Below are positions 24,980-32,275 of a stretch of 32,275 nt of DNA, in pieces. The DNA comes from Bacteroidales bacterium. Lineage in GTDB: Bacteria > Bacteroidota > Bacteroidia > Bacteroidales > JAHJDW01. Position 1 is the first letter of the stretch; every line of letters begins with the position of its first letter. The translations under genes and the position numbers were made by a program. The stretch covers positions 1-32,275 of the forward strand of contig JAQUPB010000017.1 of the NCBI GenBank assembly GCA_029004185.1. Direction: 5' to 3'. The notes beneath the pieces were generated by a model that was given only the letters and a program-made list of their open reading frames with translations, was not told where the DNA came from and searched no databases.

Positions 24980-26245
24980 TTAAATTTCTTCTATTTTGAA
25001 ACCCACTGACTTTAAATCATTCCAAAAGTTAGGATATGACTTTGTTACAACATCGGGATTTTCGATTTTTATTTCACCAAGCAAAATTGCAAGCGGAGCA
25101 AATGACATTGCCATGCGGTGATCATTGTATGTTGAAATTGTGAAATTGTGAATTTGAGAATTTGTGAATTGCTCACTTTTACGCTGAACGCTTAACGCTG
25201 AACGCCGAACGGGTTTTGTTTTATATTCGAACTTTTTCAATTCCGTATGCAGTGCATCAAGCCGGCGGGTTTCTTTAATATTAAGGTTTGACAATCCTTT
25301 GAGCGTAGCTTTAATATTTAAGCCGGCGCATGTAACGGCAAGAGTTTGGGCAATATCAGGGCAACCGATAAAATCGTATTCGAACTCATTGATTTTTGGT
25401 TTTTCTTTTAAAAGATGTATTGCATTCTCATCAAGCCATTTTGTTTTTACTCCGAATTTTTCGAATATTTTTGAAACAACAGAATCGCCCTGGAGATTAT
25501 TATTTAAAAGTCCTTCAATTGTTAAATCAACTTCATCGGAAAATGCCGCCATTTCATACCAGTAAGAGACACCGCTCCAGTCGCCGCCTATATCAAATTC
25601 AGAAGATTTATATTCCTGATTTTTTATTTCAATTTTATTTTCTTTCCATGAATATTTTATTCCGAAATGTTTCATGATTTTTAATGTCATTTCGACATAA
25701 GGCTTTGAAACAAGTTCACCTTTAATGGAAATTTCCAGACCGTTTTTTAGTATCGGTGCAATCATCAGAAGTGCGGAAATATACTGACTGCTTATGTTTC
25801 CGTTAATTATAATTTCTGATTTTTTAAAAACGGAACCGGTAATTTTTAGCGGAGGAAATCCTTTTTTACCGGCATATTCAATATTTGCTCCTAAAGTATT
25901 TAATGCATCAACGAGTACACCTATCGGTCGTTTTTTCATTTGTTCCGAACCGGTGAGCAGATATTTTCCTTCTTTTATGGAAAGAAATGCCGTGAGGAAA
26001 CGCATTGCTGTTCCTGCAGCACCGGCATCAACGGTTAAAGCATTTTTGCAATTTTTATTATCAGAAATCTTTTTTAATGCTTTATGCAAAATTATCGTGT
26101 CATCTGAATCGGAGAGATTATTTATTTTAACAGGGTTAGCAGAAAGGGCTTTAATAAGCAAAACCCTGTTGCTTTCGCTTTTCGATTGAGGAATTATTAT
26201 TTTGCCTTTTAGCGTTTTGTTATTTTTTGATATTCTGTATGTCAT
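24980..26245 (-). CDS. aroA: 3-phosphoshikimate 1-carboxyvinyltransferase (EPSP synthase)
   Basis: 421 residues. It joins shikimate-3-phosphate and phosphoenolpyruvate in aromatic amino-acid synthesis. PQSKSESNR (19-27) carries the active-site Lys22 and Arg27. GAAGTAMRFLTA near 80, GGDWSGVSYW and PDIAQTLAV follow. TYNDHRMAMSFAPLA near the C-terminus is the second substrate-binding motif. Residues about 346-371, just before TYNDHRMA, are low-complexity (RRSALSVQRKSEQF, then TNSQIHNFTIS) and are encoded by repeat DNA at 25134-25210. The frame is kept. The enzyme supplies the pathway to tyrosine, the pigment starter, though it is in a separate unit with aroB. Confidence 0.95.
   Translation of the reverse strand: MTYRISKNNKTLKGKIIIPQSKSESNRVLLIKALSANPVKINNLSDSDDTIILHKALKKISDNKNCKNALTVDAGAAGTAMRFLTAFLSIKEGKYLLTGSEQMKKRPIGVLVDALNTLGANIEYAGKKGFPPLKITGSVFKKSEIIINGNISSQYISALLMIAPILKNGLEISIKGELVSKPYVEMTLKIMKHFGIKYSWKENKIEIKNQEYKSSEFDIGGDWSGVSYWYEMAAFSDEVDLTIEGLLNNNLQGDSVVSKIFEKFGVKTKWLDENAIHLLKEKPKINEFEYDFIGCPDIAQTLAVTCAGLNIKATLKGLSNLNIKETRRLDALHTELKKFEYKTKPVRRSALSVQRKSEQFTNSQIHNFTISTYNDHRMAMSFAPLAILLGEIKIENPDVVTKSYPNFWNDLKSVGFKIEEI
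25134..25210. repeat. Repeat DNA inside the aroA coding region
   Basis: Two repeat types lie side by side: units of the form GAAATTGTGAAATTGTGAA, GAATTTGTGAATT at 25134-25170, and units ACGCTGAACGCTTAACGCTG continuing AACGCCGAAC at 25181-25210. Both look like intergenic repeats but lie in frame in aroA, with no stop. Confidence 0.65.
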
Positions 26246-26257
26246 TGTATCTTTTTT

Positions 26258-26317
26258 CTCTGCGTCTTAGCGCCTTTACGGTAAAATTTTTCACCGCTAA
26301 GGCGCGAAGACGCAAAG
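26258..26317. repeat. ACCGC-type palindrome between aroA and the GxxExxY gene
   Basis: Left arm 26258-26282 (starting CTCTGCGTCTTAGCGCCTTT) pairs at about 21 of 25 positions with right arm 26293-26317 (starting ACCGCTAAGGCGCGAAGACG). The right arm ends one base before the stop codon of the GxxExxY gene. Confidence 0.8.
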
Positions 26318-26318
26318 G

Positions 26319-26705
26319 TTAAAAATTATTTACAAATCTTTTAAATCCATCTTTTAATAATGGAACATTAAAATTAACAAGAAAACCCAATTTTTTGTCA
26401 GCAAGTTTTAAATATGAAATTATTTGAGCTTGGTGAACAGGCAATATAATTTCAACCGATTTTACTTCAATTATTATTTCATTTTCAACTAAAATATCAA
26501 TTCTGAAATCTTTGGATAGTTCAATTCCTTTGTATAAAAGCGGAATTGAAACTTCAGTTAAAACATTTAATTTTCTGTTTTTTAGTTCCCTAACAAGACA
26601 AAGAACATAAATTGATTCCAATAATCCCGGACCCATTTCTTTATGAACATGAAAGCAACTATCTAAAATTTCCTGTGATAATTTGTTTAGAAAATCGTTT
26701 TCCAT
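26319..26705 (-). CDS. GxxExxY protein (PD-(D/E)xK-like family)
   Basis: 128 residues, matching the TIGR04256 GxxExxY family at full length. The name-giving motif is Gly-Leu-Leu-Glu-Ser-Ile-Tyr in GPGLLESIY (27-35). The sequence DFRIDILVENEIIIEVKSVE (66-85) holds the Asp...Glu-x-Lys pattern of PD-(D/E)xK nucleases. The conserved QAQIISYLKL and LGFLVNFNVPLLKDG blocks follow. No biochemical role is established to my knowledge. It lies between aroB and aroA on the same strand. The 25-base ACCGC-type arms end 1 base past its stop and 2 bases before its start, in inverted orientation, suggesting that gene and repeats travel as a unit. Confidence 0.88.
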   Translation of the reverse strand: MENDFLNKLSQEILDSCFHVHKEMGPGLLESIYVLCLVRELKNRKLNVLTEVSIPLLYKGIELSKDFRIDILVENEIIIEVKSVEIILPVHQAQIISYLKLADKKLGFLVNFNVPLLKDGFKRFVNNF

Positions 26706-26707
26706 TT

Positions 26708-26732
26708 CTCTGCGTCTTAGCGCCTCTGCGGT
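26708..26732. repeat. ACCGC-type arm spanning the aroB 3' end
   Basis: Starts CTCTGCGTCTTAGCGCCTCT and is an inverted copy of the arm at 26293-26317. It covers the whole 11-base gap and the last codons of aroB, including its stop. Confidence 0.78.
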
Positions 26733-27796
26733 AAATTTTTATAAAAGTTCAATGATTCAGAAATTAAATTTTCTTCAATTTCATTATCAATTTTATATTT
26801 ACCGATTTCAGGTATCAATGTAAAATTTATTTTTTTGTTGACATTCTTTTTATCGAAATGCATGAGTTCAATCAATCTTTTAATTTCGAAATTTTTGTAT
26901 TGCCTGAAGACAGGACTAATAACAGATATTATTTCATTAAGTTCTTTTTCTTTAAGCTTTAAAATTTTAGCTGAAAGATATGCTTCGCAAATCATTCCTG
27001 CGGCAATTGCTTCACCGTGCAACAATGGATTTTTATCATTTTCCAGAGAATAACTTTCAAAAGCATGACCGATAGTGTGTCCGAAATTTAAAGCCTTACG
27101 GATATTATTTTCTTTCGGGTCGAGTTTTACGATTTTGCTTTTTATTTCAACGGATTTTTTAATAATAAAATTCCAATCAGCATCCTTAACGCCCGTACTT
27201 TTCAGTGTTTTCAAATATTCTTTATCGCATATCAAAGCATGCTTAATAATTTCGGCATAACCTGAAATCAATTCTCTTTTATCAAGAGTTATCAGAAAAG
27301 CAGGATTGATAAAAATTGCTTTCGGGTTTCCAAAGATGCCGATTTGATTCTTAATATTATCAAGGTTTACTGCTGTTTTCCCGCCAATAGATGCATCAAC
27401 CATTGAAAGCAGTGTTGTGGGAAGATGAATAAAGCCAATGCCTCTTTTAAAAGTTGATGCAGTGAACCCGCCAAGGTCGGTGATAACGCCGCCGCCGAGA
27501 TTTATCAGCAATGAATTTCTGTCAGCATTTGAAAAAATAAGTTTATCCCATAATGTCTTACAAATTTTGATATTTTTTCTTTTTTCACCGCTTTTAATTT
27601 TTAAGATTTTGGCTGATTTTAAAAATTTTATTCTCGCGATCAACAATGGAAGGCAATGTTTTCCGGTATTCTCATCAACAAGAATGAATATTTTCTTTGA
27701 TGAATATTTTTCTAAGAAATTTTCCAATTCCGGGAAAATATTTTCACCAATAAATATCGGGTAATCCAGAATGTTTGATTTTATTAAACTACTCAT
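26717..27796 (-). CDS. aroB: 3-dehydroquinate synthase
   Basis: 359 residues, usual length. It closes DAHP to 3-dehydroquinate using NAD and zinc. INLGGGVITDLGGF (about 98-111) binds NAD. LPTTLLSMVDASIGGKTAVN is the conserved loop. Metal ligands are Glu in SGYAEIIKHAL and the histidines in NFGHTIGHAFES and LLHGEAIAAGM. The final residues NLPQRR and the stop are encoded by repeat DNA. It is 13 bases downstream of mntP and 11 bases upstream of the GxxExxY gene, so the four genes are probably co-transcribed. Confidence 0.96.
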   Translation of the reverse strand: MSSLIKSNILDYPIFIGENIFPELENFLEKYSSKKIFILVDENTGKHCLPLLIARIKFLKSAKILKIKSGEKRKNIKICKTLWDKLIFSNADRNSLLINLGGGVITDLGGFTASTFKRGIGFIHLPTTLLSMVDASIGGKTAVNLDNIKNQIGIFGNPKAIFINPAFLITLDKRELISGYAEIIKHALICDKEYLKTLKSTGVKDADWNFIIKKSVEIKSKIVKLDPKENNIRKALNFGHTIGHAFESYSLENDKNPLLHGEAIAAGMICEAYLSAKILKLKEKELNEIISVISPVFRQYKNFEIKRLIELMHFDKKNVNKKINFTLIPEIGKYKIDNEIEENLISESLNFYKNLPQRR

Positions 27797-27809
27797 ATTT
27801 TTTTAATGA

Positions 27810-28376
27810 CTAATGACTAAAATACAAATGCTCAATTAAGATTTTCAAACCGATTGCAATTAATACTAAACCGCCTAATAATTCGGCTCTGCTGCCAAGC
27901 ATTTTACTTAATTTATTTCCTAAATGAACACCTGCAAACGATACGACAAAGGTAATTATTCCAATTAACAGTATTGCAACAAAAATATTTATTTCCAATA
28001 CCGCAAAGCTGACACCGGCTGCCAGGGCATCAATGCTTGTTGCAATTGCCAGGGCAAGCAACACGGAAAATTTATCATAATTGATAATGGTTCTATCATC
28101 AGAATCCTTGAATGACTCGTAAATCATTTTGCCGCCTATGAATGCCAATAAAATAAATGCAATCCAGTGGTCTATACCGCTTATAAATTTTTCAAAAATG
28201 CTTCCTATTGACCATCCTATAAGAGGCATCAATGCCTGAAATCCCCCGAACAGAAACCCAAGCTTCAGGGCTGTTAAAAGCTTGTCATTTTTTAATGTTG
28301 CACCACAGCATAGCGACACTGCAAATGCATCCATTGATAAAGCTATTCCTATAACTAATATTGTAATATAGTACAC
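27810..28376 (-). CDS. mntP: Manganese efflux pump MntP family
   Basis: From the GTG at 28376 the protein has 188 residues with six predicted membrane helices in two repeats. The hallmark aspartates are in ALSMDAFAVSLCCG near the N-terminus and in TSIDALAAGVSFAV in the second half. The family exports Mn2+ across the inner membrane. A longer frame begins at TTG 28406, but that codon lies inside a perfect -7 element (28404-28411), so the GTG start is preferred. I see no obvious manganese riboswitch upstream: the gap to the divergent gene is only 97 bases. Confidence 0.88.
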   Translation of the reverse strand: MYYITILVIGIALSMDAFAVSLCCGATLKNDKLLTALKLGFLFGGFQALMPLIGWSIGSIFEKFISGIDHWIAFILLAFIGGKMIYESFKDSDDRTIINYDKFSVLLALAIATSIDALAAGVSFAVLEINIFVAILLIGIITFVVSFAGVHLGNKLSKMLGSRAELLGGLVLIAIGLKILIEHLYFSH

Positions 28377-28403
28377 TATAAATGAGTAAAAAAGTTTAGA
28401 ACT

Positions 28404-28411
28404 CAAAATTA
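28404..28411 (-). promoter_or_regulatory. -7 element of the mntP-aroB-aroA unit
   Basis: TAATTTTG on the minus strand matches TAnnTTTG exactly, 27 bases before the preferred GTG start of mntP. No good -33 element is visible. Confidence 0.45.
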
Positions 28412-28473
28412 CACAAAGTAAGACGAAGAGAAAAATAATTTTTTCTGTTGAGTTAATTTCGTAATTTTACTTT

Positions 28474-29427
28474 ATGCAAAATAAAATATACCAGTGGGGA
28501 CATAATCGCAGGTTTAATGCTTATACAAACTGGTGTGTTAAAAAATTCGGAAGCAGGTTGCAGAAAGTTTCACTCGATGCCGGCTTTACCTGCCCGAACA
28601 GAGACGGAACAATCGGTACAGGAGGATGCATTTATTGCAACAACGAAGGTTTTAATCCTTCTTATTGTAGTCCGAAGAAAACAATTACTCAACAATTAAA
28701 AGAAGGAATAGAATTTTTAGCTGTCCGTTATCCCAGAACAAGCAATTATATAGCATATTTTCAGGCATACTCAAATACATATGCTCCATTGGAAAAATTG
28801 AAAAAACTTTATGAAGAGGCGTTGAGTTGTGAGGGAGTTATGGGTTTGTCAATAGGTACGCGACCTGATTGCATTGATGACAAGAAACTGGATTATCTCC
28901 AGAAACTCAATGAAAAATATTTCATAACTGTTGAATATGGAGTAGAATCGTGTTACAATAAAACACTTGAAAAAATAAACCGCGGGCATAGTTTCGAAAA
29001 ATCTGTCAAGGCAATTGAAAAAACGGCTAAGAGAAAAATAAATACCGGGATACATTTAATATTCGGACTTCCCGCTGAAGACCGCAGTGAAATGCTGAAA
29101 GAAGCGGAAATAATTTCGAAACTCCCCATTCATTCGGTAAAATTTCATCAATTGCAGATATTGAAAAATACCCCGATTGCCGAAGAATATAAAAATCATC
29201 CGGAAAAATTCAGTTTTTTCGGTCTTGATGAATACATAGATTTTATTATTGATTTTACTGAAAAGTTAAATCCCGGAATAACGATTGAAAGATTCACAAG
29301 TGAAGTTCCGCCAAGAATGATTGCGGGACCTAATTTCGGAACGTTGCGAACCGACAGGATTTTACAGTTGATTGAAAAAAGAATGGAAAAAAGAAATACA
29401 TGGCAGGGAAAATTAGTGAATAGTTAA
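28474..29427 (+). CDS. TIGR01212 / YhcC-family radical SAM protein
   Basis: 317 residues. The cluster-binding cysteines are Cys40, Cys52 and Cys55 in GFTCPNRDGTIGTGGCIYC, the wide CX11CX2C spacing that defines this family. TVEYGVES and HLIFGLPAED are usual radical SAM core blocks. PPRMIAGPNFGTLR near the end is a family hallmark. Members are close to the Elp3-like group. The reaction is not known for most of them. It starts on the opposite strand from mntP. Confidence 0.9.
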   Translation: MQNKIYQWGHNRRFNAYTNWCVKKFGSRLQKVSLDAGFTCPNRDGTIGTGGCIYCNNEGFNPSYCSPKKTITQQLKEGIEFLAVRYPRTSNYIAYFQAYSNTYAPLEKLKKLYEEALSCEGVMGLSIGTRPDCIDDKKLDYLQKLNEKYFITVEYGVESCYNKTLEKINRGHSFEKSVKAIEKTAKRKINTGIHLIFGLPAEDRSEMLKEAEIISKLPIHSVKFHQLQILKNTPIAEEYKNHPEKFSFFGLDEYIDFIIDFTEKLNPGITIERFTSEVPPRMIAGPNFGTLRTDRILQLIEKRMEKRNTWQGKLVNS

Positions 29428-29468
29428 TAATGAATAATTAAAAATTATTTCTTGATTTCCAAAAACAG

Positions 29469-29503
29469 TCATCCTTCTCTTTTAGAATAGGGAAAGAGGA
29501 TGA
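29469..29503. repeat. Weak bulged hairpin in the gap before fmt
   Basis: TCATCCTTCTCT (29469-29480) and AAAGAGGATGA (29493-29503) are imperfectly complementary. It could be a transcript end for the preceding gene, but there is no good T tract. Confidence 0.3.
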
Positions 29504-29582
29504 GGTGAATTAAAAAAAAATTAATAATATTGTATGATTATTTTCTGACAACTAACAACCAATAACTGACAACTATTTTAAG

Positions 29583-30548
29583 ATGAAAAGAGATTTGCGC
29601 ATAGTATTTATGGGAACACCGGAATTCGCAGTTCCTTCATTAGATATACTTATTAAAAATAATTATAATATTGTAGGTGTGGTTGCAAGTACAGATAAGG
29701 AATGCGGAAGAGGTCTTCAGGTTGGCATGTGTGAAATCAAAAAATATGCGCTTGAAAAAAATCTGAATCTTCTTCAACCCGAGAATCTGAAAAGCCGCGA
29801 ATTTGTTAAGCAACTTACAGACCTGAAAGTTAATCTACAGGTGGTAGTGGCTTTTCGCATGCTTCCCGAAGCTGTATGGAAACTTCCCGAATACGGAACA
29901 TTCAACCTTCATGCTTCACTTTTGCCTCAGTACCGGGGTGCAGCACCTATCAACCGAGCTATTATGAATGGTGAGAAAAAGACAGGAGTTACTACTTTTT
30001 TTATTAATGAAAATATAGATACGGGAAAGATAATTTTTCAGGAGGAAACCCTGATTGGGGAAAGTGAGACTGCAAGCGAACTTCACGACAGGTTAAAAAT
30101 AACGGGAGCAGAACTTGTTTTAAAAACAGTTCGGGCAATTGAAAATGATAGTTTCGAAACCATCGAACAATCGTGCAAAGCCGGAGAAATGAAAAATCTG
30201 AAGCTTGCACCAAAGATTTTCAAAAAAGACTGTAAAATAAACTGGAATGATTCGGTTGACGCAATACATGATTTTATAAGGGGTTTGAGCTGTTATCCTT
30301 CTGCATGGACGGAATTTGTTTCACCCGACGGACAGAAGTTTTACTTCAGGATACTATCGTCAGTAAAGGAAATCCAAGAACACTCATATAATCCGGGAAA
30401 GATAATTACAGACGGAAGAAATTATCTAAAAATTTCTGTTAATCGGGGATTCATTGATATCAGCAGTATACAACAGGCCTCAAAAAAAATAATGAGCATA
30501 AAAGAATTTTTAAGAGGCTTTTGTGTTAACGAAAAATGGAAAATTTGA
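29583..30548 (+). CDS. fmt: Methionyl-tRNA formyltransferase
   Basis: 321 residues. It formylates initiator Met-tRNA with 10-formyltetrahydrofolate. FMGTPEFAVPSL (9-20) is the family start. Catalytic residues Asn108 and His110 are in FNLHASLLPQYRGAAPI, and Asp146 is in ENIDTG. The usual TPDKPAGRG loop reads STDKECGRG, a mild divergence. The C-terminal tRNA-binding domain is present to the end. The ATG at 29583 places the MGTPEF block at the expected distance. Confidence 0.96.
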   Translation: MKRDLRIVFMGTPEFAVPSLDILIKNNYNIVGVVASTDKECGRGLQVGMCEIKKYALEKNLNLLQPENLKSREFVKQLTDLKVNLQVVVAFRMLPEAVWKLPEYGTFNLHASLLPQYRGAAPINRAIMNGEKKTGVTTFFINENIDTGKIIFQEETLIGESETASELHDRLKITGAELVLKTVRAIENDSFETIEQSCKAGEMKNLKLAPKIFKKDCKINWNDSVDAIHDFIRGLSCYPSAWTEFVSPDGQKFYFRILSSVKEIQEHSYNPGKIITDGRNYLKISVNRGFIDISSIQQASKKIMSIKEFLRGFCVNEKWKI

Positions 30549-30672
30549 GCTTTTTGCATACTACTGTTGTCGCGGAACGTAGAAGCCATCCCATCATATA
30601 ACGATTTGTATATATGATATTCATGCTTTTGGATAAACAAAGGGGTTAATTGGGGTGAGTTTCCAAGGTGAG

Positions 30673-30700
30673 TTATCAACAAAAGGGGCAGTTATCAACA
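30673..30700 (+). other. Two DnaA-box-like direct repeats
   Basis: TTATCAACA occurs at 30673-30681 and 30692-30700, one base off TTATCCACA. They lie in the 250-base gap 30549-30798, which otherwise holds only the HU promoter. Two boxes without a DNA-unwinding element or dnaA gene do not make an origin. Confidence 0.35.
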
Positions 30701-30725
30701 TTTTTGAAAAAAAAACACGAAAAAA

Positions 30726-30756
30726 TTTGCTTTTATCTAAGAATGTAGTAAATTTG
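30726..30756 (+). promoter_or_regulatory. Promoter of the HU gene
   Basis: TTTG (30726-30729), 19 bases, TAAATTTG (30749-30756): a perfect Bacteroidota promoter. It would start about 36 bases before the ATG at 30799. The region is flanked by A-rich tracts, as expected of a highly expressed gene. Confidence 0.75.
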
Positions 30757-30798
30757 CATTGATAATTTATTAATTACTAACTTAAAAAAGTTGAAAAA

Positions 30799-31071
30799 AT
30801 GAACAAAGCTGAATTAATCGACGCAATTAGTGCAACAGCAAAATTAACAAAAGCTGATGCAAGGAAAGCTCTTGATGCTTTCATCACATCTACTTCAAAA
30901 TCTTTAAAAAAAGGTGAAAGAGTAGCTCTAGTAGGATTTGGTTCTTTCTCAGTAGTTAAGAGATCTGCACGAAAAGGCAGAAACCCACAAACTGGTAAAG
31001 TAATCAATATTGCTGCAAAAAAAGTAGCAAAATTCAAAGCTGGTGCTGAACTTGCAAAATCAGTTAAGTAA
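30799..31071 (+). CDS. HU-family DNA-binding protein
   Basis: 90 residues, standard for HU. The N-terminal helices (MNKAELIDAISATAKLTKADARKALDAF) are followed by VALVGFGSFSVVKRSARKGRNPQTGKVINI, the beta arm with the RNPQTG tip that bends DNA in the minor groove. It forms a homodimer or a dimer with a paralogue and compacts the nucleoid. It is a single-gene unit with its own strong promoter and terminator. Confidence 0.97.
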   Translation: MNKAELIDAISATAKLTKADARKALDAFITSTSKSLKKGERVALVGFGSFSVVKRSARKGRNPQTGKVINIAAKKVAKFKAGAELAKSVK

Positions 31072-31090
31072 ATTTAGCTCAAAGTGTTCA

Positions 31091-31122
31091 AAAAAAAGCT
31101 CCTTAGATGGGGCTTTTTTTTT
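31091..31122 (+). terminator. Rho-independent terminator of the HU gene
   Basis: AAAAAAAGCTCC, loop TTAGAT, GGGGCTTTTTTTTT: a short GC stem extended by A-T pairs and a run of T, 20 bases after the stop codon. Confidence 0.9.
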
Positions 31123-31150
31123 GCCCGAAACTTATTACTTTTACAAAAAA

Positions 31151-32206
31151 ATGATGCCCGTAAAAAAATATAACCCCAACGATATTGGAAAAACCAATAA
31201 TAATATTTTCGGATTTCCATTTACCAAAGATAATGCACAAATAATACTTATTCCGGTTCCATGGGATGTAACGGCATCATACAGGGCGGGAGCATCAGAA
31301 GGACCGGATGCTATTCTTAATGCCTCACCTCAACTCGACTTTTACGACCCTTTTTTCAAGAATGCCTGGAAAACGGGCATTTTTATGGAAAAAATTCCGG
31401 AATACTGGAAAAATAAAAATAAGGAATTAAGAAAAAAATCAGAATTATACATTGATAAATTAGCAAATGGCGGCGATTTTAAAAGCAATCCCCAGCTCGT
31501 TAAGATTAAAAATGAAATTAATGATTGGAGCAAAAAGTTAAATGAATGGGTGAAAGAACAATCATTAAAATATCTGGACAAAAATAAACTTGTTGGAATT
31601 GTTGGAGGAGAACACAGTGTTTCACTCGGATTAATCAATGCGCTCTCAAAAAAATATAATTCTTTCGGAATACTGCAGGTTGATGCTCATGCCGATCTGC
31701 GCATTGCATACGAAGGTTTTGAATTTTCACATGCATCATCAATGAATAATGCTTTAAAATGCAAAGAGGTGAAAAAACTTGTTCAGGTTTCAGTGAGGGA
31801 TTATTGCGAAGATGAAGCTGAAACAATTAAAGATTCAAAAGGAAGAATATCATGTTTCACCGATGAGGAAATAAAATCGGAATTATATAAAGGTAAAACA
31901 TGGAACAGCATTTGCGAAAAAATTGTAAGCCGGCTTCCCGAAAATGTTTACCTGAGTTTCGATGTTGATGGTTTAAATCCGTCACTTTGCCCGAACACCG
32001 GAACGCCGGTTCCCGGGGGCATGAAATTTGAACAGGCAATATTTTTGCTTAATAAAATTGTTGAAGCAAATAAAAAAATCATCGGCTTTGATTTATGCGA
32101 AGTCGCCCCCGGAAAGAATAACGACTGGGATGGAAACGTAGGAGCAAGGCTGGTTTTCAGGATTTGCAATTTTATGGCAAAATCAATGAGAAGAAAAATA
32201 AATTAA
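31151..32206 (+). CDS. Arginase / agmatinase / formimidoylglutamase family hydrolase
   Basis: Starting at the ATG at 31151 the protein has 351 residues. The frame is open back to 31043, but that start lies inside the HU gene and before its terminator. All six binuclear-metal ligands are present: His155 in GGEHS, Asp178, His180 and Asp182 in QVDAHADL, and Asp271 and Asp273 in SFDVDGLNPS. SHASSM and TGTPVPGGM are also standard. The enzyme hydrolyses a guanidino or amidino group to release urea or formamide. Residues 82-145 are a charged insertion not found in short agmatinases, so I leave the substrate open. Confidence 0.88.
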   Translation: MMPVKKYNPNDIGKTNNNIFGFPFTKDNAQIILIPVPWDVTASYRAGASEGPDAILNASPQLDFYDPFFKNAWKTGIFMEKIPEYWKNKNKELRKKSELYIDKLANGGDFKSNPQLVKIKNEINDWSKKLNEWVKEQSLKYLDKNKLVGIVGGEHSVSLGLINALSKKYNSFGILQVDAHADLRIAYEGFEFSHASSMNNALKCKEVKKLVQVSVRDYCEDEAETIKDSKGRISCFTDEEIKSELYKGKTWNSICEKIVSRLPENVYLSFDVDGLNPSLCPNTGTPVPGGMKFEQAIFLLNKIVEANKKIIGFDLCEVAPGKNNDWDGNVGARLVFRICNFMAKSMRRKIN

Positions 32207-32275
32207 AAGTTTTCAGTTTCCGGTTTTCAGTTTTTAGTTTCCTGGCGCAAACAACAAAATCCCGAAACCTGCCTG
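32207..32275. other. Window end, no gene visible
   Basis: Contains short near-repeats (TTTTCAGTTTCCGG, TTTTCAGTTTTTAG, TTTC) of the kind seen in other gaps here, and ends in CCTGCCTG, which may start another GC-rich hairpin like the one at 8391. Confidence 0.4.

Noticed and set aside
25794-26189. 131-residue open frame antisense to aroA
   Set aside because: Shadow of the aroA N-terminal half. No recognisable motif.
28377-28406. TTG start for mntP
   Set aside because: The codon is part of a perfect -7 element, so it would lie upstream of the transcript start.
30673-30700. Chromosome origin
   Set aside because: Only two imperfect boxes, no dnaA gene, no cluster of boxes or clear unwinding element. 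Kept only as possible regulatory sites.
31043-31150. Upstream extension of the arginase-family frame
   Set aside because: It overlaps the end of the HU gene in another frame and crosses the HU terminator. The ATG at 31151 gives a normal N-terminus.

Overview
The window looks like a low-GC Bacteroidota chromosome. Several upstream regions carry the Bacteroidota-type promoter (TTTG, about 19 bases, then TAnnTTTG). Gene families such as the DUF5686 outer-membrane protein and the flexirubin-type tyrosine ammonia-lyase point the same way. I see no rRNA, tRNA, CRISPR array or transposase gene.

Positions 1 to about 19,150 hold most of an aryl-polyene or flexirubin-type pigment cluster. The plus-strand half (1548-8246) has an aromatic amino-acid lyase that would make a coumaroyl starter, then a ketoreductase, a ketosynthase, an ACP, an LpxL-type acyltransferase, a B12-binding radical SAM enzyme and a hotdog dehydratase. 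The minus-strand half (19146 down to 12968) has a thioesterase, a ketosynthase, a half-size ketosynthase-like protein, an ACP, a second ketosynthase, a cysteine-less chain-length-factor-like partner, a polysaccharide deacetylase and a LolA-like carrier. A second hotdog protein (11249-11629) and a DUF5686 outer-membrane protein lie between the halves. A family-2 glycosyltransferase runs off the left edge. The aryl-CoA/ACP ligase, the MMPL exporter and the DarA/DarB resorcinol genes are not in view, so I cannot tell an aryl polyene from a true flexirubin.

From 19,230 to 24,606 are a small beta-barrel protein, a carboxymuconolactone-decarboxylase-family protein, and both subunits of adenosylcobalamin-dependent methylmalonyl-CoA mutase. 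A 60-residue membrane protein follows on the opposite strand. A minus-strand group then reads mntP, aroB, a GxxExxY protein, aroA. The right end is housekeeping: a TIGR01212/YhcC-type radical SAM protein, fmt, an HU-family protein with a clear promoter and terminator, and an arginase-family hydrolase.

The intergenic DNA is rich in palindromic elements of at least five types. One family (25-base arms of the form ACCGC-AAGGCGC-AAGACGCAAAG) recurs around the mut and aro genes. It brackets the GxxExxY gene almost to the base as inverted ends and supplies the last codons of aroB. Two other repeat types appear to be inserted in frame inside aroA. These repeats, and the two dehydratases that each show one half of the usual His/Glu catalytic pair, are the most unusual observations here.
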